The notes: generated by a model not told the origin, from the letters alone. A stretch of DNA of 64,000 nt from Shewanella sp. NIFS-20-20 (GCF_019209865.1 NZ_JAHUTT010000007.1:53216-117215), one strand, 5' to 3'. Positions 9,819-18,691 are shown, counted from the stretch's first letter. Numbers and translations: made by a program.

Positions 9819-10610
9819 ATGAAAGGACTGGCTATTAGGTGTAACCCTGTGTGGATTTTAGCTTGCGTGAGCTCGCTGACGGCGATGGCAGCCGACGAGC
9901 CTGTGAGTAATGAAACCAAGGCGCCGATGACGGCCACAGTGACCTACAATGATCCCCGCGATCCATTTGAGTCTTTTAACCGTTCGATGTGGCATTTTAA
10001 TTACCAGATCTTAGATCAATATCTGTATCGTCCGGTATCGCACGGCTATAAAGAGCATGTTCCTTCGCCAGTGAAAACCGGCATAAGTAATTTTGTGCAT
10101 AATCTAGAAGAACCCGCTAGCCTAGTCAATAATACCTTGCAGGGTAAATTTGGTTGGGCGGCTAATGCGGGCGGCCGCTTTATTGTTAACTCAACCATTG
10201 GTTTGCTCGGTTTAATCGATGTTGCAGATATGATGGGGATGCCGCGTAAGCAAGATAGTTTTAATGAAGTGCTTGGTTTTTATGGCGTCCCTGATGGTCC
10301 TTACCTCATGGTGCCAGTATTAGGGCCTTATAGTACGCGTAAGATAACGACAGACTGGGTAGATGATCTATACTTTCCTTTATCTGAGCTAACTTTAATA
10401 CAGTCAGCCATGAAATGGGGATTAAAAAATCTTGATGCTCGTGCCCAAGCCATTGATCAAGAACGCTTAGTGGATAATGCACTGGATCCTTATACATTTG
10501 TCAAAGATGCCTACTTCCAACATATGAGCTATAGGGTGTATGATGGAAATGTTCAAAAAAATCAGGATGATGATGAACTTCTCAATGAGTATTTGCAGGA
10601 GCTAGATTAA
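9819..10610 (+). CDS. mlaA: Outer-membrane lipid asymmetry protein MlaA (VacJ)
   Basis: MlaA removes misplaced phospholipid from the outer leaflet and passes it to MlaC (family knowledge). The family signature is clear: DPFESFNRSMWHFNYQILD, then VPSPVKTGISNFVHNLEEPA, GRFIVNSTIGLLGLIDVA, and a C-terminal RAQAIDQERLVDNALDPY. The 263-residue length is normal. It has a signal peptide (about 1-24). The E. coli protein is a lipoprotein, but here the only early Cys is in WILAC and the better cleavage site is after AMA, so lipidation is uncertain. It stands apart from any mlaFEDCB cluster. GAGAG precedes the ATG. Confidence 0.93.
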   Translation: MKGLAIRCNPVWILACVSSLTAMAADEPVSNETKAPMTATVTYNDPRDPFESFNRSMWHFNYQILDQYLYRPVSHGYKEHVPSPVKTGISNFVHNLEEPASLVNNTLQGKFGWAANAGGRFIVNSTIGLLGLIDVADMMGMPRKQDSFNEVLGFYGVPDGPYLMVPVLGPYSTRKITTDWVDDLYFPLSELTLIQSAMKWGLKNLDARAQAIDQERLVDNALDPYTFVKDAYFQHMSYRVYDGNVQKNQDDDELLNEYLQELD

Positions 10611-10860
10611 TTGCTAATCGGCTTGGTTACCTAGATTTAATGATTGTTTTCGGCTGGTGGTACCGCTAAACCCATAGCGTGATGACTTTTTTATAGCGAT
10701 TGTCATGGTTAAGTCAATGTCACCCTTGGGTGAGTTAGAGTAGGGGGATGCGCGGTTTTAGGTTGTTAGCCTTGGGCTTTCATCCCTGAGTGAGCCTATT
10801 TAGACAACATCTACAACCCTTGCAGCTTGTTGAGAAGTCATAGGACTTAAGGGTAACTAT

Positions 10861-11961
10861 ATGTCGTTAAAAGATGTTTCAGTATTACTGGTGGAGGACG
10901 ATCCAGTTTTTCGCAAGCTAGTTGCTGATTTTTTAGTGAAACGTGGCGCAACAGTGATTGAAGCCTGTGACGGCGCGCAAGGTCTATTTGCGTTTGACAA
11001 ACACAGTATTGATATTGTTCTGGCTGATTTGAGTATGCCCAAAATGGGGGGGCTCGACATGCTGAGGGCAATGTTAAAAATAGACCCTGGTTTAAACTCT
11101 ATCGTGATATCAGGCAATAATGTCATGGCCGATGTCGTCGATGCGCTGCGCATTGGCGCTAACGATTATTTAGTGAAACCCGTGGTTGATTTATTTGTGA
11201 TTGAAGAGGCCATTCAGCAGTGTATTCGGCCACTGAGCAATACCAGTGAACTGGCCGAGCTCAATCAGTTGTCATACTTAGAACTCTCTGAAAATATGGC
11301 TTTATTACAAAAAAATACCGCCGCGGCGGTGCATGTCCAGCAACAACTCTTTCCTGCAAGTGAAATTGAATACCCTCATGCGAAGGTTGAATATAGCTTA
11401 TTTAATCGTGGTGAAATCAGCCCTTATTTTATCGATTCCGCCTTGGTCGATAACCAGCATATGATCATGTATATGGCCCATTTTTATCCTGAGGATAATC
11501 CAGCCGCTTTTGCCAGTGTGTTACTGAGAAGCTTTATTAATCAAAAGCTCAAAGAATATCGCAACAACCATAATCAAACCGTGATCGCGCCCAATCAGAT
11601 GCTTGTGTATTTGAATGAGCGATTACTGAATTCGGGCTTAGATATCGTGACTGACATCGTTTATATCAGCATCAATGTTGAAAATTACCGAGCGCAAGTC
11701 AGTCAGGCGGGCCATGGATTGCGCTGTTATTTACGTAACCAAGAGGGTTTAACACCGCTGGCGTTGGCTGACTCTATGTCGTTGGGTTTATTGGATTGGG
11801 GTAAGCCCACTGCGCAATACCGAACCTTATTACCGCATGAAAAATTGTGCATTGGCAGTACCGATCCCCGCCATCAACAGCTATTACTGGCGGATCAGTT
11901 TATGGGATTGCAAAGTGACCCCGACATCCCCGCTGGCGGTTTTATTCAGCTCAGTTGTTAA
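10861..11961 (+). CDS. rssB: RssB-like response regulator (RpoS turnover adaptor)
   Basis: 366 residues: an N-terminal receiver with VEDD near 11-14, D56 in IVLADLSMPKMGG, and the Lys in YLVKPV, then a helical linker and a degenerate PP2C-type phosphatase domain. That layout is RssB, the adaptor delivering sigma S to ClpXP. In true SpoIIE/PP2C phosphatases the metal-binding Asp residues would be conserved; I do not see them clearly, which fits RssB. A PP2C-type anti-sigma-antagonist regulator remains the alternative. ATG at 10861. It ends at a bidirectional terminator shared with the convergent transporter. Confidence 0.75.
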   Translation: MSLKDVSVLLVEDDPVFRKLVADFLVKRGATVIEACDGAQGLFAFDKHSIDIVLADLSMPKMGGLDMLRAMLKIDPGLNSIVISGNNVMADVVDALRIGANDYLVKPVVDLFVIEEAIQQCIRPLSNTSELAELNQLSYLELSENMALLQKNTAAAVHVQQQLFPASEIEYPHAKVEYSLFNRGEISPYFIDSALVDNQHMIMYMAHFYPEDNPAAFASVLLRSFINQKLKEYRNNHNQTVIAPNQMLVYLNERLLNSGLDIVTDIVYISINVENYRAQVSQAGHGLRCYLRNQEGLTPLALADSMSLGLLDWGKPTAQYRTLLPHEKLCIGSTDPRHQQLLLADQFMGLQSDPDIPAGGFIQLSC

Positions 11962-11986
11962 ACAACGTTCACTGAAAAATAGCCAT

Positions 11987-12014
11987 AAAAAAACCGACAA
12001 TTGTCGGTTTTTTT
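11987..12014. terminator. Bidirectional terminator between the rssB-like gene and the POT transporter
   Basis: The perfect palindrome ACCGACAA/TTGTCGGT is flanked by seven A on one side and seven T on the other, so it gives a U tract on both strands. It sits between two convergent genes. Confidence 0.93.
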
Positions 12015-12031
12015 AGCGTATTGAAACATGA

Positions 12032-13537
12032 TTAACGTTTTATGGCTTCATGTTCCGCGGTGACAGCTATTTCTTGCTCTAACGCTTGTTCTTCGCTGTC
12101 TGATTTTGATTCAGCACCATGCATCCAATCGACAAGTTTGTCGGCCATAAAGTAAAGGATGACGGCTGACACTGTGGCCGTAATGGCAATACCAGCAAAG
12201 ATAGACATCGCATTGGCGAGTTGTTCTTCTTTACCACCACCGTGACCGATAAACGAACCAACCACACCAGCAACCTTATTTGCCATCGCAATGAACAGGA
12301 ACCAAGCCCCCATCATTAATGAGGCAATACGCAGAGGAGCCAGTTTAGTCACCATAGATAAGCCAATAGGAGATAAACATAACTCACCCATGGTATGGAA
12401 GAAGTATGCACCGACTAACCACCACATGCTTGATTTAGCATCAGGGCTACCGTCCATTTGCACCACAGCACCGATCATGAATAAGAAACCGATAGCCAAT
12501 AAAAACAGACCTAAGGCAAATTTGACCGGTGAGTTGGGTTCACGCTTACCTAAACGGATCCAAATTGAGGCCACGACAGGGGCAAATAACACAATAAAGA
12601 TTGCGTTAAGGGATTGGAAATAGGTGGTTGGCACTTCCCAAGTCCCGATATAGCGATCGGTAAACTCGTTAGTGAACAAATTCATCAAACCACCGGCTTG
12701 CTCAAAACCTGCCCAGAAAATAATAGTGAATAAACCGAGCACCATGATGACTTTAATGCGGTCACGTTCAATTTTGGTCAATGGTTCTTTACGCGTTTGT
12801 CCAAGTTCGGCTTGACGTTCGCGCTCAAGCTTGGCCGCAGGCACAGTACCAATATCGCCTAACAGCTTTTGAGCAAATAAGAACTGGATAATCAGTGATA
12901 AGATCATACCCACACCAGCACAGAAGAAACCGGCTTGCCAGTTGTTCACAAACACTTCTTGACCATTGATTATTTCAGTATGGCCAAAACTGGTATAGGC
13001 CCATGCGACCACAAAACCAGACAGTGCCGCACCTAAGTTAATACCCATATAGAAAATGGTGAAGGCGCCATCTCGTCTATGGTCGCCTTCTTCGTAAAGA
13101 TCGCCCACCATAGTAGAGATATTTGGCTTAAACAGACCATTCCCTAAGATCAGAGTGCCTAAGCCAATATAGAATACAGTGGTTTCTGCCCCTGGAAACC
13201 AGGCATGGGGGGCCGCTAACATAAATTGTCCGGCAGCCATTAAGGCACCACCGAAATAAATGGCTTTGCGCTGGCCAAGATAATTATCAGCCAACCAACC
13301 CCCAATTAACGGGGTTAAATAGACTAACGCCGTGAAGGTACCATAAAGAGACAACGCATCAGCCTGAGTCCAACCTAAACCACCACCGCCTTGCTTGTCG
13401 ACTTGATCTACCAGATACAGCACCAAAATAGCGCGCATCGCATAATAACTGAACCGTTCCCATAATTCTGTTGTAAACAGTAGGAACAAGCCCTTGGGAT
13501 GCCCTAGCATCGTACCCTGGGGTTTTGTTACGCTCAT
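12032..13537 (-). CDS. Proton-dependent oligopeptide transporter (POT/PTR2 family)
   Basis: Inner-membrane H+-coupled di/tripeptide symporter of 501 residues with about 14 membrane helices. The POT signature ELWERFSYYAMRAIL (ExxERFxYY) is near the N terminus; GGWLADNYLGQRKAI and FTIFYMGINLGAALS are further PTR2 motifs. The C terminus is a charged cytoplasmic tail rich in Glu. The ATG whose complement ends at 13537 is preferred because AAGGTG lies eight bases upstream; the longer frame to 13546 would start inside that site. It is monocistronic and converges with the rssB-like gene. DtpA/DtpB-type naming is possible, but the subgroup cannot be decided here. Confidence 0.93.
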   Translation of the reverse strand: MSVTKPQGTMLGHPKGLFLLFTTELWERFSYYAMRAILVLYLVDQVDKQGGGGLGWTQADALSLYGTFTALVYLTPLIGGWLADNYLGQRKAIYFGGALMAAGQFMLAAPHAWFPGAETTVFYIGLGTLILGNGLFKPNISTMVGDLYEEGDHRRDGAFTIFYMGINLGAALSGFVVAWAYTSFGHTEIINGQEVFVNNWQAGFFCAGVGMILSLIIQFLFAQKLLGDIGTVPAAKLERERQAELGQTRKEPLTKIERDRIKVIMVLGLFTIIFWAGFEQAGGLMNLFTNEFTDRYIGTWEVPTTYFQSLNAIFIVLFAPVVASIWIRLGKREPNSPVKFALGLFLLAIGFLFMIGAVVQMDGSPDAKSSMWWLVGAYFFHTMGELCLSPIGLSMVTKLAPLRIASLMMGAWFLFIAMANKVAGVVGSFIGHGGGKEEQLANAMSIFAGIAITATVSAVILYFMADKLVDWMHGAESKSDSEEQALEQEIAVTAEHEAIKR

Positions 13538-14063
13538 TAAATTCACCTTCAGCTTGTGATTGTCTCGTAGAAAAACTACGAAAGGCGCGCTCCTGTTAGG
13601 TATTATCCTTGCTGATCCAGCATTTGCTGTTGCAGCGACTTCAGAGTCAACGCTTACTATTATTGTGTCATTTTATTGTAAAAGCTTTTAAACGTTAAAA
13701 AGCCTACCTTATATACCCTTTAACGTCGGCATAAGTCAACGCGAGTAATGAGTTTGTCTTGGGTGTGGATTTAGTAAGTGTTGGTAAATCAAACAAAATC
13801 AAGGTGACCTTTGCTAACCTGCACGCCTCTTTTACGATTAAGCATGATGAGGAGGGGGATGCCTTGCAGGCTTTTTATGGAAACCTTATAAAAAAGGACA
13901 AAATGACATTTTTTACGCGTCATAAAGTGTGTATTGCAAGGGGTTTAGTACTTTTTGGCAAAAAACTCAGCAAAACCGCGACTTTTAGTCTATTGCTATC
14001 GAGTTTCATTTTGTTATCATCTAATGCCAGAAATGGATGTCGTCTTACCACAAAGAGGTTGTT
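13538..14063. other. Intergenic region between the POT gene and rfaH
   Basis: Promoter-bearing spacer for two divergent genes. It is AT-rich around 13660-13730. A 102-codon frame (13759-14067) is present but lacks a ribosome site, has no recognisable family, and runs into the rfaH start, so it is not called. No repeat or RNA was recognised. Confidence 0.5.
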
Positions 14064-14639
14064 ATGAATGCATGGTATTTGCTGTACTGCAAAACTCGAA
14101 ATGAATTACGAGCGCAGCAACACCTCAATCTGCAACAAATAGCAACCTACTTACCGATGCTGCAACAAAAAACTAAAAATAGTCGTGGCAAAGAGTCGAT
14201 AAAATCCACCCCGTTGTTTCCTGGCTACCTATTTGCTCGGTTTGACCCCGAAGTAACCTCTGTGGTGACCATCAAAAATACCCGTGGTGTTGCTGGCATT
14301 GTTGATTGCCGAGAAAAAATGCAGCCATTATGCCATTTGGTCTATAGCATCAAACGCCAAGAGCGTGCCCTTGGTATCATTGACCTGACTGATTCTGCTT
14401 TGCCAGTAACAAACACAGCGATTGACGATGAAGATTATCTGCCGGTGAATTATTCTGAGGGCGACAGAGTCTCATTTATTGATGGCCCGTTTGAAAAGTT
14501 AGAGGGCATTTTTCAGCAGCAAGACGACAAGACCCGTTGCACCATACTGATGGAAGTGTTAGGGCGAATGCAGAAGGTTAAAGTGAGTACTCGGGTGTTA
14601 ACGCCGGCGTCAAAGCCGAAGATGAATTCAAACAATTGA
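14064..14639 (+). CDS. rfaH: RfaH-type transcription antiterminator (NusG paralogue)
   Basis: Operon-specific NusG paralogue recruited at ops sites, where it suppresses pausing and Rho termination and couples translation in long polysaccharide operons (family knowledge). The 191 residues start AWYLLYCKTRNELRAQQHL, followed by the NGN core with PLFPGYLFARFD. A KOW-like C-terminal domain contains GDRVSFIDGPFEKLEG. The frame extends to 14037, but the ATG at 14064 has AGAGG upstream and begins at the conserved motif. Target evidence is in the window: an exact ops element lies 440 nt downstream in the leader of the polysaccharide operon. Confidence 0.9.
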   Translation: MNAWYLLYCKTRNELRAQQHLNLQQIATYLPMLQQKTKNSRGKESIKSTPLFPGYLFARFDPEVTSVVTIKNTRGVAGIVDCREKMQPLCHLVYSIKRQERALGIIDLTDSALPVTNTAIDDEDYLPVNYSEGDRVSFIDGPFEKLEGIFQQQDDKTRCTILMEVLGRMQKVKVSTRVLTPASKPKMNSNN

Positions 14640-14831
14640 AAGATAGCCATTCACACAGAAAAAAACTAACTATTGATCGCCCAGAGTCCTAAAGATTGTT
14701 TATATTTGGCCATAATTAGTCCGTTGTCGTGTAATTTTGTGTACTCACCTCACCGTCTCATCAGCCGTTTTGTGGGCGTTGACCAGCTTGAGTAAATTGA
14801 CTGCAGTCGTTACAAAATAATGACAAAAAGC

Positions 14832-14860
14832 TGGGGATGGCGCCAACAAATCAGTATAAT
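14832..14860 (+). promoter_or_regulatory. Predicted promoter of the polysaccharide operon
   Basis: A perfect TATAAT (14855-14860) has a weak -35 (TGGGGA, 14832-14837) at 17 bp. It would start a leader of roughly 650 nt carrying the ops copies. A second TTGACT at 14797-14802 lacks a good -10. Confidence 0.45.
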
Positions 14861-14925
14861 ATTGGATTGCTGTGATGAGTGGTCATTTGCGCCGGGATGC
14901 GGCTAAACCGCGATAGAAAACGGTC

Positions 14926-14985
14926 AGTGGGTAATGCCCACTCGCAGCACGATTTTAGTCGCACAATTTATCAATTGTGAGTGGG
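14926..14985 (+). promoter_or_regulatory. Mutually exclusive hairpins in the polysaccharide-operon leader
   Basis: CCCACTC (14937-14943) can pair with the upstream AGTGGG (14926-14931) or the downstream GAGTGGG (14979-14985). Between them CACAATT (14962-14968) pairs with AATTGTG (14973-14979). The two pairings of CCCACTC exclude each other, as in an attenuator or switch. Function is inference. Confidence 0.4.
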
Positions 14986-15082
14986 TAGCACTGGCAAGCG
15001 AGTTCAGTAAACTTACTTAAAAACAAGTTACACAACAAGGATTTCCGAGTCACGGAGGGCAATTTAGGAGCCGCAACCTATG

Positions 15083-15095
15083 GGCGGTAGCGTGC
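15083..15095 (+). promoter_or_regulatory. ops element (RfaH recruitment site), copy 1
   Basis: GGCGGTAGCGTGC is an exact match to the enterobacterial ops/JUMPstart core. It lies in the leader upstream of the SLBB exporter gene and downstream of rfaH on the same strand, so RfaH-dependent transcription of the operon is expected. Confidence 0.9.
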
Positions 15096-15304
15096 CTGAA
15101 AGGGTGAGGAACTGCAGGTTGAGTTATCGAACGTGAGGCCGGATGCCGAGCTGGCCGTTGATATAGGGACATACTTTCGAATGAAAAGTTTCATTCGTTT
15201 AGCGTTAGCCGCAAATAATTGCCGGGAGCAATTATTAACAGCTTTAGCTGACCCGAAGGGTGATTTGTAGGATGTAAATTATAAAGCCTCTGGCCGCCAC
15301 GCGG

Positions 15305-15317
15305 ACCGGTAGCGTGC
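15305..15317 (+). promoter_or_regulatory. ops-like element, copy 2 (degenerate first two bases)
   Basis: ACCGGTAGCGTGC at 15305 keeps the last 11 bases of ops and differs at the first two. It sits 222 nt after copy 1 within the duplicated leader. Whether it still pauses polymerase or recruits RfaH cannot be decided from sequence. Confidence 0.6.
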
Positions 15318-15540
15318 CTAAATGGGTGAGAAACCGCAGGCTAACCGCTCGAACGTGAGGCAGGATGCCGAGCTGGCCGTTGATATAGGGACATACTTTC
15401 GAATGAAAAGTTTCATTCGTTGAGCGCTAGCATCGCCACATTCTAACGTCTAGAACCTTCTTCTTTACGAATAAAAAATCCTCGCCTTGGCGGCAACCAT
15501 ACTTTGAATTTACTTGTTTGATTTTCCATGGAGATATTGG

Positions 15541-18327
15541 GTGTTAACGACTTATAAAAAAATCATCATTGCAGGCGTCAGTGCGCTGTTACTGATGACG
15601 GGGCAGGCGCAAGCAGTGACTCCATCACCACAGATGATAGAGCAATTTAAAAAGCTTCCGCCAGCAGAGCAACAACGAATTGCTAAGCAATACGGTATCG
15701 ATCCATCCATGCTCAGTGGGGCTGGCAGCTCAGCAAGCCAAACCTTGGACAATCCGAATTTAGTGAATGCTCGTGGCCAACAAACGGCGAATGGTCAATT
15801 TGACGCCACTGATGATGCCAACCAAGGGACCAACAATAGCAAAAACAAGCAAAAAGAATTCAACTTCGAAGACGGCCAAGATAAGCAAGAACTGAAACGA
15901 TTCGGCATAGAATTATTTGCGGGTGAGCCGACCACGTTTGCGCCAGTGTCTGATGTGCCCGTGCCATCCACCTATGTGGTGGGGCCTGGCGACCACATCA
16001 AAGTGCAGCTGTATGGCAAAGAAAATAAAGAGTTTGACCTGATGGTTGGCCGCGATGGCAGCATCGAGTTTCCTGAACTCGGACCTATCAGTGTGGCTGG
16101 GTTAACCTTTGCAGACATGCGTCAATCATTGTCTAAGCGGATTGAAAAACAAATGATTGGTATGGAGTCGAACATCACCATGGGTGAGTTGCGCTCGATA
16201 CGCATTTTTGTTGCCGGTGATGCGTATAAGCCAGGCTCATATACTGTGTCTAGCTTATCAACGGTAACGCAGGCGCTATTTGTTGCTGGTGGGATTAACG
16301 ACATTGGTTCGCTGCGTAACATTCAGGTAAAGCGTGATGGCAAATTGATTGGTCGCTTTGACTTATATGATTTACTGATGAAGGGCGATGCCTCTGGCGA
16401 CATGCGCTTACAATCAGGTGATGTGGTGTTTATCCCGGCGGTCACTGACTTAGTGCGAGTGAACGGTGAAGTGCGCCGCCCTGCGATTTATGAAATTCAA
16501 CAAGGTGAGACTTTAGGTGATGTTCTCACCATGGCCGCGGGATTGCGGGCGGGTGCCTACCCGAAGAGTAGCTCTGTTGAGCGCTATAATACCGATGGTT
16601 TACGCACCATTAAAAACGTTGATTTAACCGCAAAAGCGGGTCAGTCAGTGAAGGCACAAAATGGCGATTTTATTCGAGTAAAAACCGCTTCAAGCCAATT
16701 TGATAAAGCCATCACCGTGGTTGGCGCAGTCGTTCGCCCAGGTAAGTATCAGTGGTATCAGGGGATCCACATCAGCGACATCATTCCCTCGTTGTGGGGT
16801 GATTTAGCCATTAGTGCCGACCTTGATTATGCCATTGTGGTTCGTGATGTTGATCAGTTTGGCAATGTCGAAGTGCTGCAGTTTGCCCCTGGTCTTGCCG
16901 TTGTCAATAAAGGCAGTGCTCAGGACTTAGCGCTACAGGCAAGAGATAAAATTATCATTTTTAATTTTAACGATGAAACCCAAAATCGTTATCAACTGAA
17001 TAAACTGGTGAAAGATAGAGTTGAAAAAATCACTGACTTAACCGGTGACAGCATGCTTGGCACTGATTTATTTAAGGCTGGTTTTGCGCAATTACAACAG
17101 CGAGAAATCAACCAACGCAGCGAAATTGGCGGTGTGGTTGTTAGTGATACTGATAGTGGTCTCAATGCAGAACAACAAAAGCTGATCACGGGTGAAGTCA
17201 ACCGGATGTTGGCTAACTTGTTTGAGGATGACGATTTAATCAAGCTCAGCGGTCAGATGAACCGGGGTGAATTGTTATACCCAGTGATTATTAAACTTAA
17301 TAGTCAAGGCCGCGCCGGCAACGGGGTACAAATTGTCGCGGTGAACGGTGAAGTGCGTTTCCCCGGGGTTTACCCACTGACAGTAAATGGTGATGTTAAA
17401 CAGTTAATTACTGCCGGTGGCGGTTTAAAAGAGGGTGCCTATACCGAACGCGCCGAATTAACCCGCACTGTCGTACTAGCAAGCGGTTCAAGTATCGAAC
17501 ATAAGACCATCGCCCTGTCGCAAGTGTTGGCTGGTAACATCGAAGCCAATACTCGCCTTGAAAGCCGCGATATTTTAACGGTAATGACTACGCCGGATTG
17601 GCAAGAATATCAATCGGTTGAAATCCGTGGTGAAGTCAAATTCCCCGGCGTATATAACATCCGTCGCGGGGAGACGTTAGAAGATGTCATTTCTCGCGCC
17701 GGTGGCTTTACTGATTACGCTTACTTGCCATCCGCTGTGTTCGTGCGCGAATCAGTCCGTAAACAAGAGCAGTTAGAAATTAAAAAACTGGCGGATCAAC
17801 TGCGCCGCGATATTGCAACACGTGGGGTTTCGAAAGACGGTAACGTAGTTAACTACAGTGACGCGCAATTAATGTTGGCTGATTTAGAAAACATTAAAGC
17901 TGTTGGGCGTTTGGTGGTTGATTTACCGGCTATTTCTGTTGGGGTTAAACAGGCAGATATTCAGCTTGAAAACCAAGACATTTTATACGTGCCATCAACA
18001 GTACAAACCATTGCCGTGATGGGCGAGGTGCAACATGCGGCCACGCATCGATACAAGGGGGGCTTAACCGTTGATGATTATATTGAAATGTCAGGTGGCG
18101 ATCGTCGCCGTGCTGATAGTGGCCGCACCTATGTGATTAAAGCGGATGGCAGCGTGATGATGCCAAGCGGCTCACTGTGGTACAGCAATCGCGATGAGTT
18201 AATCCCAGGTGACACCATTATTGTACCACTCGATACCGAGTACAAAGATAACCTCACCCTATGGTCGCATATCACCCAAATCATCTACAACAGCGCCGTT
18301 GCCTTCGCCACCGTCGCAAATCTTTAA
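15541..18327 (+). CDS. Multi-SLBB polysaccharide export protein (Wza/WbfF-like)
   Basis: Outer-membrane or periplasmic polysaccharide export protein of 928 residues, far longer than E. coli Wza (about 380). A signal peptide ends MTGQAQA with no lipobox Cys. A poly-export domain begins at YVVGPGDHIKVQLYG, followed by several SLBB modules recognised by repeated VNGEVRRPAIYEIQQGETL, VNGEVRFPGVYPL, IRGEVKFPGVYNIRRGETL and VMGEVQHAATHRY segments. The GTG at 15541 is preferred over the TTG at 15514 because GGAG lies seven bases upstream and it begins directly at the signal peptide. It is the first gene of the operon after the ops leader. No Wzb/Wzc partner is in the window. Confidence 0.88.
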   Translation: MLTTYKKIIIAGVSALLLMTGQAQAVTPSPQMIEQFKKLPPAEQQRIAKQYGIDPSMLSGAGSSASQTLDNPNLVNARGQQTANGQFDATDDANQGTNNSKNKQKEFNFEDGQDKQELKRFGIELFAGEPTTFAPVSDVPVPSTYVVGPGDHIKVQLYGKENKEFDLMVGRDGSIEFPELGPISVAGLTFADMRQSLSKRIEKQMIGMESNITMGELRSIRIFVAGDAYKPGSYTVSSLSTVTQALFVAGGINDIGSLRNIQVKRDGKLIGRFDLYDLLMKGDASGDMRLQSGDVVFIPAVTDLVRVNGEVRRPAIYEIQQGETLGDVLTMAAGLRAGAYPKSSSVERYNTDGLRTIKNVDLTAKAGQSVKAQNGDFIRVKTASSQFDKAITVVGAVVRPGKYQWYQGIHISDIIPSLWGDLAISADLDYAIVVRDVDQFGNVEVLQFAPGLAVVNKGSAQDLALQARDKIIIFNFNDETQNRYQLNKLVKDRVEKITDLTGDSMLGTDLFKAGFAQLQQREINQRSEIGGVVVSDTDSGLNAEQQKLITGEVNRMLANLFEDDDLIKLSGQMNRGELLYPVIIKLNSQGRAGNGVQIVAVNGEVRFPGVYPLTVNGDVKQLITAGGGLKEGAYTERAELTRTVVLASGSSIEHKTIALSQVLAGNIEANTRLESRDILTVMTTPDWQEYQSVEIRGEVKFPGVYNIRRGETLEDVISRAGGFTDYAYLPSAVFVRESVRKQEQLEIKKLADQLRRDIATRGVSKDGNVVNYSDAQLMLADLENIKAVGRLVVDLPAISVGVKQADIQLENQDILYVPSTVQTIAVMGEVQHAATHRYKGGLTVDDYIEMSGGDRRRADSGRTYVIKADGSVMMPSGSLWYSNRDELIPGDTIIVPLDTEYKDNLTLWSHITQIIYNSAVAFATVANL

Positions 18328-18347
18328 CCACAAAGCGGTCTTAGAAC

Positions 18348-18512
18348 GCCGTTGGCTTGCTAGAACGTTTGCAGGCTCACGGCGTGCAGCTAGAACGGAC
18401 TTCATCCAGCTCTAAAGTCAATGACTGAAAGCAACCTATTTGTCCGCGTTAGGCTTTTTCTTGTATGGAAACAAGCGAAGCACTCTAACCAGCCGTAGAG
18501 CAAGCCAACGGC
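18348..18512. repeat. 14-bp inverted repeat flanking about 140 nt downstream of the exporter gene
   Basis: GCCGTTGGCTTGCT (18348-18361) recurs inverted as AGCAAGCCAACGGC (18499-18512). The interval contains repeated AGAACG words and no gene. It may be remnant ends of a small element or a long-range stem. Confidence 0.6.
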
Positions 18513-18541
18513 TGCTCAGACGACTGAAAGAAGTGACTCCA

Positions 18542-18691
18542 ATGCGATTCGAGCAACTCGATGTTTGGAAAAGAGCCTCAAGGTTAGCTTGTGAAATATA
18601 CAAAGCGACTGAAACGATAAAAAAATTAAACAAGAACCCGCAGTCAACCCGAGCAAGTAATTCTTGCTGTTATAGCAGCAAAGCGATCTAG
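18542..18691 (+). pseudogene. Truncated four-helix-bundle (23S rRNA-intervening-sequence type) protein
   Basis: The first 24 or so residues, beginning MRFEQLDVWKRASRL and continuing ACEIYKAT, match the N terminus of the four-helix-bundle family (about 115-120 residues, TIGR02436) often found beside polysaccharide genes. After KATE the frame runs into unrelated Lys/Ser-rich residues and stops at 18691, where a CTAG-rich intergenic repeat begins. The remaining helices are absent from the following sequence on either strand, so this is a relic created by deletion or repeat insertion. The longer upstream frame (from 18440) has no family support. Confidence 0.7.

Larger units (their letters stand above)
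15083..15431 (+). repeat. Tandem duplication (period 222 nt) of the ops-containing leader
   Basis: Two units start at 15083 and 15305. The block from the ATGCCGAGCTGGCCG segment through the hairpin CGAATGAAA-AG-TTTCATTCG is identical in both (about 15143-15199 and 15365-15421), while the ops ends differ slightly. The first unit also has the hairpin AATAATTGC/GCAATTATT (15214-15236). Nothing in the block looks coding. Confidence 0.9.

Noticed and set aside
13759..14067. 102-codon frame upstream of rfaH
   Set aside because: No ribosome site, no recognisable motif, and it runs into the rfaH start.
18440..18541. Upstream extension of the four-helix-bundle frame
   Set aside because: Arg/Leu-rich residues with no family support; the conserved part begins at the ATG at 18542.
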